Source of the DNA: Microbacterium sp. Clip185
GTDB taxonomy: Bacteria > Actinomycetota > Actinomycetes > Actinomycetales > Microbacteriaceae
DNA: 64,000 bases
Assembly: GCF_028743715.1 (NCBI RefSeq)
Contig: NZ_CP117996.1
Coordinates: 1,302,001 to 1,366,000 of the forward strand
Direction of reading: 5' to 3'
Position 1 is the stretch's first letter, and each line of letters begins with the position of its first letter. Shown here piece by piece: positions 59,233-64,000 of this stretch. Below the pieces are notes generated by a model. That model was not told where the DNA came from. It worked only from the letters and a program-made list of their open reading frames with translations, and did not search any database. The translations under genes and the position numbers were made by a program.

Positions 59233-60681
59233 ATGGTCACTAGCACCGTCGAGAAGCTCACCCCCACCCGGGTGAAGCTCGAGATCTCGGTCTCGCCCGA
59301 GGAGCTCAAGCCCTCGATCGCTCACGCATACGAGCACATCGCTCAGGACGTCCAGATCCCCGGCTTCCGCAAGGGCAAGGTCCCGGCTCCGATCATCGAC
59401 CAGCGCATCGGACGCGGCGCCGTGCTCGAGCACGCCGTCAACGAGGGCCTCGACGGGTTCTACCGCGCGGCCGTCGCCGAGCAGGGTCTGCGCGTCGTGG
59501 GCCGCCCCGAGGCGGACATCGTCGCCCTCCCCGAGGTCAGCGACTTCTCCGGCGACCTGAAGGTCACCGTCGAGGTCGACGTGCGCCCCGACTTCGAGCT
59601 GCCCGCCTACGAGGGCCTCGAGATCACGGTTGACGCCGTGGCCACGGATGAAGCGGCCATCGACGCCGAGCTCGACAACCTCCGCGCGCGCTTCGGCACG
59701 CTCGTGACCGTTGAGCGTCCCGCCGCGAAGGGCGATTTCGTCGAGCTCGACCTGGTCGCCACGATCGAGGGCAACGAGATCGATCGCGCCGAGGGCGTCT
59801 CCTACGAGGTCGGCTCGGGCGAGCTGCTCGAGGGCATCGACGAGGCCATCGAGTCCCTCACCGCCGGTGAGGACACCACCTTCCGCTCGAAGCTGGTCGG
59901 CGGCGAGCACGCCGGCGAGGAGGCCGAGGTCTCCGTCAGTGTCAAGGCCGTCAAGGAGCGCGAGCTGCCCGACGCCGACGACGACTTCGCCCAGATGGCG
60001 AGCGAGTTCGACACGATCGACGAGCTGCGCGCGAGCCTCTCCGAGCGCGTCGCCCAGCAGTCGACCTTCACCCAGGGTGCCGCTGCGCGCGACAAGCTCG
60101 TCGAGGTGCTGCTCGAGAAGGTCGACATCCCCGTGCCGCCGAAGCTGGTCGAGGACGAGGTCCACGCCCACCTCGAGGGCGAGGGTCGTCTCGAGGACGA
60201 CGTGCACCGCGCCGAGGTCACCGAGGCGAGTGAGAAGCAGTTCCGCACGCAGGTGCTGCTCGACAAGATCGCCGAAGAGGCCGACGTCCAGGTGTCGCAG
60301 GACGAGCTCACCCAGTACCTCATCCAGTCGGCCGCGCAGTACGGAATGGCGCCGCAGGACTTCGTGAACGCGCTGCAGCAGGGCAACCAGCTGCCGGCCC
60401 TGATCGGTGAGGTGGCCCGCAACAAGGCCCTCGCGATCGCGCTCGGTCGCGTGAGCGTCGTCGACACCGACGGCAAGCCCGTCGACCTCACCGGCTTCAT
60501 CGCGGTCGAGGACGAGCCGGCCGCCGAAGCCGACGTCGTCGAGGAGGCCGAGGAGATCGCCGACGCCGCTGCGGACGCCGAGGACGAGGCTGCTGCCGAA
60601 GAAGCCAAGCCCGCGAAGAAGGCTGCGGCCAAGAAGCCCGCCGCGAAGAAGGCACCGGCCAAGAAGGCCGACGCCGAGTAA
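59233..60681 (+). CDS. tig: Trigger factor with Lys/Ala-rich C-terminal tail
   Basis: Ribosome-bound chaperone and PPIase, 482 aa. The ribosome-docking loop is in the N-terminal domain ([12 protein letters not shown]), followed by the FKBP domain and helical arms. Past the usual end (about residue 430) the protein adds an acidic segment ([22 protein letters not shown]) and a basic repeat tail ([23 protein letters not shown]). ATG 59233 has SD GAGGAG. tig-clpP-clpX linkage is widely conserved. Confidence 0.96.
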   Translation: MVTSTVEKLTPTRVKLEISVSPEELKPSIAHAYEHIAQDVQIPGFRKGKVPAPIIDQRIGRGAVLEHAVNEGLDGFYRAAVAEQGLRVVGRPEADIVALPEVSDFSGDLKVTVEVDVRPDFELPAYEGLEITVDAVATDEAAIDAELDNLRARFGTLVTVERPAAKGDFVELDLVATIEGNEIDRAEGVSYEVGSGELLEGIDEAIESLTAGEDTTFRSKLVGGEHAGEEAEVSVSVKAVKERELPDADDDFAQMASEFDTIDELRASLSERVAQQSTFTQGAAARDKLVEVLLEKVDIPVPPKLVEDEVHAHLEGEGRLEDDVHRAEVTEASEKQFRTQVLLDKIAEEADVQVSQDELTQYLIQSAAQYGMAPQDFVNALQQGNQLPALIGEVARNKALAIALGRVSVVDTDGKPVDLTGFIAVEDEPAAEADVVEEAEEIADAAADAEDEAAAEEAKPAKKAAAKKPAAKKAPAKKADAE

Positions 60682-60692
60682 GACGCGCCAGT

Positions 60693-60726
60693 ACGAAGGG
60701 CGGATGCGGAAGCATCCGCCCTTCGT
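60693..60726 (+). terminator. Intrinsic terminator of tig
   Basis: A perfect 15-bp stem (60693-60707 with 60712-60726) with loop GGAA lies 11 bp after the tig stop. T content after it is modest. Confidence 0.8.
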
Positions 60727-60746
60727 CGTCCCGGAGGAGAAGAACC

Positions 60747-61280
60747 ATGACCGACTGGCAGACACGCGTCGACGCCGTATGGGACGACGAGTCGCTCAGC
60801 GACCAGGCGCGCATAGAAGAGATCGAGCGCCTGGCGGCCGAGCGGGAGGCGGGAGACGCCGTCGCCCTGTTCGAGCGCGCGGGCGCCTACGACTCCGCGG
60901 GTCGTGAGACGGAGGCCGAGCCGCTCTATCGGGCGGCGCTGGAAGCGGGACTCGACCCCGATCGGCACACGCGGGCCGTGATCCAGCTCGCGAGCACCAT
61001 CCGCAACCTCGGCAAGGTCGACGAGAGCCTCGGCCTGCTGGAGAACGAGTACCGCACGGTCGAACCCGGCGGGATGAAGGATGCGGCGGCGGCCTTCTAC
61101 GCACTCGCGCTGGCGTCGTCGAACCGGGAACGCGAGGGTCTCGCTATCGTGCTCGAAGCGCTGGCTCCGCACCTTCCGCGCTACCAGCGATCGGTGCGCG
61201 GATACGCCGCCGAACTCGTTCATGCGTCGGGACGTATGCCGACGGCGAACACGGGCGAGGCCTCTGAACCGCGCCGGTAG
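60747..61280 (+). CDS. Tetratricopeptide-like repeat protein
   Basis: A 177-aa all-helical protein with TPR-like motifs (GAYDSAGRETEAEPLYRAALEAG in parts, IRNLGKVDESLGLLENEY). It resembles the small TPR family encoded next to clpP in actinobacteria or elsewhere. It may be a protein-interaction adaptor; a role with Clp is inferred only from position. ATG 60747 has SD GGAGGAG. Confidence 0.85.
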   Translation: MTDWQTRVDAVWDDESLSDQARIEEIERLAAEREAGDAVALFERAGAYDSAGRETEAEPLYRAALEAGLDPDRHTRAVIQLASTIRNLGKVDESLGLLENEYRTVEPGGMKDAAAAFYALALASSNREREGLAIVLEALAPHLPRYQRSVRGYAAELVHASGRMPTANTGEASEPRR

Positions 61281-61313
61281 ATTCGTTCTCACGATCACCG
61301 AACAGGAGTGAAC

Positions 61314-61898
61314 ATGGCCGACCCCCTTGTCGCGACAAGCGTCTTCGACAGGCTGCTGAAGGACCGCATCATCTGGCTCGGATCCGAGGTGCGGGATGAG
61401 AACGCCAACGAGATCTGCGCGAAGATCCTGCTGCTCGCCGCCGAGGACTCGCAGAAGGACATCTACCTCTACATCAACTCGCCCGGTGGGTCGATCACGG
61501 CCGGTATGGCCATCTACGACACCATGCAGTTCGTGCCCAACGACATCGTCACCGTCGGCATCGGCATGGCGGCATCGATGGGTCAGCTCCTGCTGACCGC
61601 GGGCACGAAGGGCAAGCGCTACATCACGCCGAACGCGCGCGTGCTGCTCCACCAGCCGCACGGCGGTTTCGGCGGAACCGCCAGCGACATCCAGACCCAG
61701 GCTCAGCTCATCGTGTCGATGAAGAACCGCCTGGCGGAGATCACGGCGGCGCAGACGGGCAAGTCCGTCGAGCAGATCAACGAGGACGGCGACCGTGACC
61801 GTTGGTTCACGGCCGACGAAGCGCTCGAGTACGGTTTCGTCGACCACATCCGCGAGTCCGCGACCGACGTCGTCGGCGGCGGCGGTACGGCGAACTGA
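61314..61898 (+). CDS. clpP1: ATP-dependent Clp protease proteolytic subunit 1
   Basis: Serine protease ring subunit, 194 aa. Catalytic S88 in GMAASMGQ; His in LLHQPHGG; Asp in the following third ([10 protein letters not shown]). ATG 61314 has SD CAGGAG; GTG 61308 is a poorer alternative. A -10-like TAGATT at 61278 may serve the operon. Actinobacterial ClpP1 and ClpP2 form a mixed tetradecamer with ClpX or ClpC. Confidence 0.97.
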   Translation: MADPLVATSVFDRLLKDRIIWLGSEVRDENANEICAKILLLAAEDSQKDIYLYINSPGGSITAGMAIYDTMQFVPNDIVTVGIGMAASMGQLLLTAGTKGKRYITPNARVLLHQPHGGFGGTASDIQTQAQLIVSMKNRLAEITAAQTGKSVEQINEDGDRDRWFTADEALEYGFVDHIRESATDVVGGGGTAN

Positions 61899-61926
61899 CG
61901 AGCGACGGCGAGAAGAGAGAACCCGA

Positions 61927-62604
61927 ATGAACATCCCCACTTTCGGCGCCGCGGCACACACGCCGCAGGGACTGCAGATGCCGTCGAGCCGCTACGTGCT
62001 GCCGCAGTTCGAGGAGCGCACGGCCTACGGCTACAAGCGCCAGGACCCGTACAACAAGCTGTTCGAGGACCGCGTCATCTTCCTGGGTGTCCAGGTCGAC
62101 GACGCCTCAGCGGATGACGTGATGGCACAGCTGCTCGTGCTCGAGTCTCAGGACCCGGACCGCGACATCATCATGTACATCAACTCGCCCGGCGGCTCGT
62201 TCACGGCCATGACGGCGATCTACGACACGATGCAGTACGTGTCGCCGCAGATCCAGACGGTCGTGCTCGGTCAGGCCGCCTCGGCCGCGGCCGTGCTGCT
62301 CGCCGCCGGCGCGCCCGGCAAGCGACTGGCGCTGCCGAACGCCCGCATCCTCATCCACCAGCCCGCGATGGGCGAGGCAGGCCACGGCCAGGCCTCGGAC
62401 ATCGAGATCCAGGCGGCGGAGATCCTCCGGATGCGCACCTGGCTCGAGGAGACCCTCGCGAAGCACTCGCACCGCACCAAGGAGGAGGTCAACCGCGACA
62501 TCGACCGCGACAAGATCCTCTCCGCCGAGACCGCCGTCGAGTACGGCCTCGTCGACCAGGTGCTGACCACGCGCAAGCGCACGCCCGCCGCTCTCACGAG
62601 CTGA
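61927..62604 (+). CDS. clpP2: ATP-dependent Clp protease proteolytic subunit 2
   Basis: Second ClpP paralogue, 225 aa, with an N-terminal extension of about 25 residues relative to ClpP1. Catalytic S119 in GQAASAAA; His in LIHQPAMGEAGHG; Asp in the VNRDIDRDKIL segment. ATG 61927 is preceded by GAAGAGAGA. It is 28 bp after clpP1, cotranscribed. Confidence 0.97.
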   Translation: MNIPTFGAAAHTPQGLQMPSSRYVLPQFEERTAYGYKRQDPYNKLFEDRVIFLGVQVDDASADDVMAQLLVLESQDPDRDIIMYINSPGGSFTAMTAIYDTMQYVSPQIQTVVLGQAASAAAVLLAAGAPGKRLALPNARILIHQPAMGEAGHGQASDIEIQAAEILRMRTWLEETLAKHSHRTKEEVNRDIDRDKILSAETAVEYGLVDQVLTTRKRTPAALTS

Positions 62605-62618
62605 CATCGTGCGACAGT

Positions 62619-62652
62619 CGACGCCCCGGTCCGAACGAGGACCGGGGCGTCG
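62619..62652 (+). terminator. Intrinsic terminator after clpP2
   Basis: A perfect 14-bp stem (62619-62632 with 62639-62652) with a 6-nt loop lies 15 bp after the clpP2 stop. It separates clpP1P2 from clpX. Confidence 0.8.
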
Positions 62653-62705
62653 TGCTGTCTGCACACATCCTCATCCGCAATACGACCGTTGTCCCCGACT
62701 CCGGT

Positions 62706-62711
62706 TAGGCT
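62706..62711 (+). promoter_or_regulatory. Candidate -10 TAGGCT, clpX
   Basis: TAGGCT would give a leader of about 33 nt ahead of the clpX ATG, carrying a purine-rich SD. Confidence 0.4.
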
Positions 62712-62750
62712 CGATGTACCGCGCAGCTATCCGGGGGGAAGAGAGGCATC

Positions 62751-64000
62751 ATGGCACGAATCGGTGAGAGCGCCGACCTGTTCAAGTGCTCCTTCTGCGG
62801 CAAGAGCCAGAAGCAGGTGCAGCAGCTCATCGCTGGCCCTGGTGTGTACATCTGCGACGAGTGCGTCGAGCTGTGCAACGAGATCATCGAAGAGCGCATG
62901 GCCGAGCAGACCTCCGGGGAGGTCGCCGAGTTCGATCTGCCGAAGCCGCGGGAGATCTTCTCCTTCCTTGAGGACTACGTCGTGGGGCAAGAGCAGGCCA
63001 AGCGTGCCCTGTCCGTCGCGGTCTACAACCACTACAAGCGCGTGCGTGCGCAGGGCACGATCATCTCGGCCGACCAGCGCGCCGACGAGGTCGAGATCGC
63101 CAAGAGCAACATCCTGATGCTCGGCCCGACCGGATGCGGCAAGACCTACCTCGCCCAGACGCTCGCCAAGCGCCTCAACGTGCCCTTCGCCGTCGCCGAT
63201 GCCACGGCACTCACCGAAGCGGGCTATGTCGGCGAAGACGTCGAGAACATCCTTCTCAAGCTGCTGCAGGCGGCCGACTTCGACACCAAGCGTGCCGAGA
63301 CGGGCATCATCTACATCGACGAGGTCGACAAGATCGCCCGCAAGGCCGAGAACCCCTCGATCACGCGCGACGTGTCGGGCGAGGGTGTGCAGCAGGCGCT
63401 GCTGAAGATCCTCGAGGGAACGGTCGCCTCGGTCCCGCCGCAGGGCGGTCGCAAGCACCCGCATCAGGAGTTCATCCAGATCGACACGACGAACGTGCTG
63501 TTCATCGTGGCCGGTGCCTTCGCGGGGCTCGAAGAGATCATCTCGGCCCGTGTCGGCAAGCACGGCGTCGGCTTCGGCGCGCCGCTGCAGCGCAAGGACG
63601 ACGGGCCCGACCTCTTCAGCGAGGTGCTGCCGGAAGACCTGCACAAGTTCGGTCTGATCCCCGAGTTCATCGGCCGGCTTCCCGTCGTCGCGGCGGTCTC
63701 ACCGCTCGACCGCGAGGCGCTCATGGAGATCCTGACGGAGCCGAAGAACGCGCTCGTGAAGCAGTATCAGCGCATGTTCGAACTCGACGACGTGGAGCTC
63801 GACTTCGAGCGCGACGCCCTCGAGGCGATCGCCGAGCTGGCGGTGGCCCGCAAGACCGGCGCCCGTGGGCTCCGCGCGATCCTCGAAGACGTGCTCGGCC
63901 CGATCATGTTCGAGATTCCGTCCAGCGAGGACGTCGCGAAGGTGGTCGTCACGCGCGCAGCCGTCGAGGACGGCGCTGCGCCCACGTTGGTGCTGCGTCA
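62751..64000 (+). CDS. clpX: ATP-dependent Clp protease ATP-binding subunit ClpX (3' partial)
   Basis: AAA+ unfoldase that feeds ClpP1P2. 416 codons are visible and only a few are missing at the window edge. The N-terminal zinc-binding domain has C13 and C16 in [10 protein letters not shown], then the pair in CDECVELCN. Walker A GPTGCGKT spans residues 125-132; Walker B is [10 protein letters not shown]; the pore loop and sensor motifs (e.g. GARGLRAI) follow. ATG 62751 has SD GGGGGAAGAG. It is separated from clpP2 by a terminator and its own candidate promoter. Confidence 0.97.
   Translation, partial: MARIGESADLFKCSFCGKSQKQVQQLIAGPGVYICDECVELCNEIIEERMAEQTSGEVAEFDLPKPREIFSFLEDYVVGQEQAKRALSVAVYNHYKRVRAQGTIISADQRADEVEIAKSNILMLGPTGCGKTYLAQTLAKRLNVPFAVADATALTEAGYVGEDVENILLKLLQAADFDTKRAETGIIYIDEVDKIARKAENPSITRDVSGEGVQQALLKILEGTVASVPPQGGRKHPHQEFIQIDTTNVLFIVAGAFAGLEEIISARVGKHGVGFGAPLQRKDDGPDLFSEVLPEDLHKFGLIPEFIGRLPVVAAVSPLDREALMEILTEPKNALVKQYQRMFELDDVELDFERDALEAIAELAVARKTGARGLRAILEDVLGPIMFEIPSSEDVAKVVVTRAAVEDGAAPTLVLR

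Overview
The window is high-GC DNA (roughly 70% by eye) from the chromosome of an actinobacterium of the Microbacteriaceae, most likely Microbacterium or a close relative. Supporting signs are a dcw cluster without ftsA, followed by sepF, a YggT gene and wag31/divIVA; an actinobacterial bc1-aa3 respiratory chain (qcrCAB with ctaC, ctaD, ctaE, ctaF); paired clpP1-clpP2-clpX; many GTG starts; and many genes lacking a Shine-Dalgarno sequence. It is almost wholly chromosomal core and near-core sequence. I saw no insertion sequence, prophage, CRISPR array, secretion or defence island, or rRNA.

Region 1 (1-16.2 kb) is cell wall synthesis and division. A tightly coupled run ftsI (5' cut by the window), murF, mraY, murD, ftsW, murG has GTGA overlaps at three junctions. 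A small antisense YtrA-type GntR regulator is wedged between murG and murC and shares a 102-bp divergent promoter region with murC. Then come murC, ftsQ, ftsZ, yggS, sepF, a YggT gene, wag31, lspA and an rluD-type pseudouridine synthase.

Region 2 (16.2-28.3 kb) is metabolism and replication: a GNAT acetyltransferase, a cyclodeaminase-like protein and a NUDIX hydrolase (minus), dnaE1, a membrane protein, hisD, nrdR, pyrD, a DUF3043-type membrane protein (minus), an M20 dipeptidase and an A-type Fe-S carrier.

Region 3 (28.3-38.5 kb) is aerobic respiration. ctaC-ctaD-ctaF and a PP2C phosphatase are on the plus strand; ctaE-qcrC-qcrA-qcrB are on the minus strand; a rhodanese and an HpxO-type urate hydroxylase lie between.

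Region 4 (38.5-58.6 kb) is a patchwork of mostly single-gene transcription units: trpD, a small membrane protein, an MFS exporter, a 5'-3' exonuclease, a PHP protein, a nucleoside deaminase, a lipoprotein, a DksA/TraR finger protein, FUSC and PH-like membrane proteins, a VOC protein, a YchJ-type protein, an NAD(P)-binding protein, a flavin monooxygenase with a flavin reductase, dps, an OafA-type acyltransferase, a gamma-carbonic anhydrase, a transglutaminase-like surface protein and a DUF222/HNH protein. Region 5 (58.6-64 kb) has intergenic repeats, divergent tRNA-Gly(UCC) and tRNA-Pro(UGG), then tig, a TPR protein, clpP1, clpP2 and clpX (3' cut by the window).

No obviously new multi-gene system is visible. 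The most interesting signals are DNA-level: (a) an 8-mer GGATGCGG/CCGCATCC counted by eye at more than 50 places; (b) a recurrent -10-like hexamer placed 6-9 nt before the start codon of more than 20 genes, implying widespread leaderless transcription; (c) a perfect palindrome in the gntR-murC divergent region; (d) a terminator-like hairpin inside the first codons of the MFS gene; (e) a 14-bp element shared upstream of wag31 and ctaE, with a partial third copy; and (f) several unexplained operator-like palindromes.
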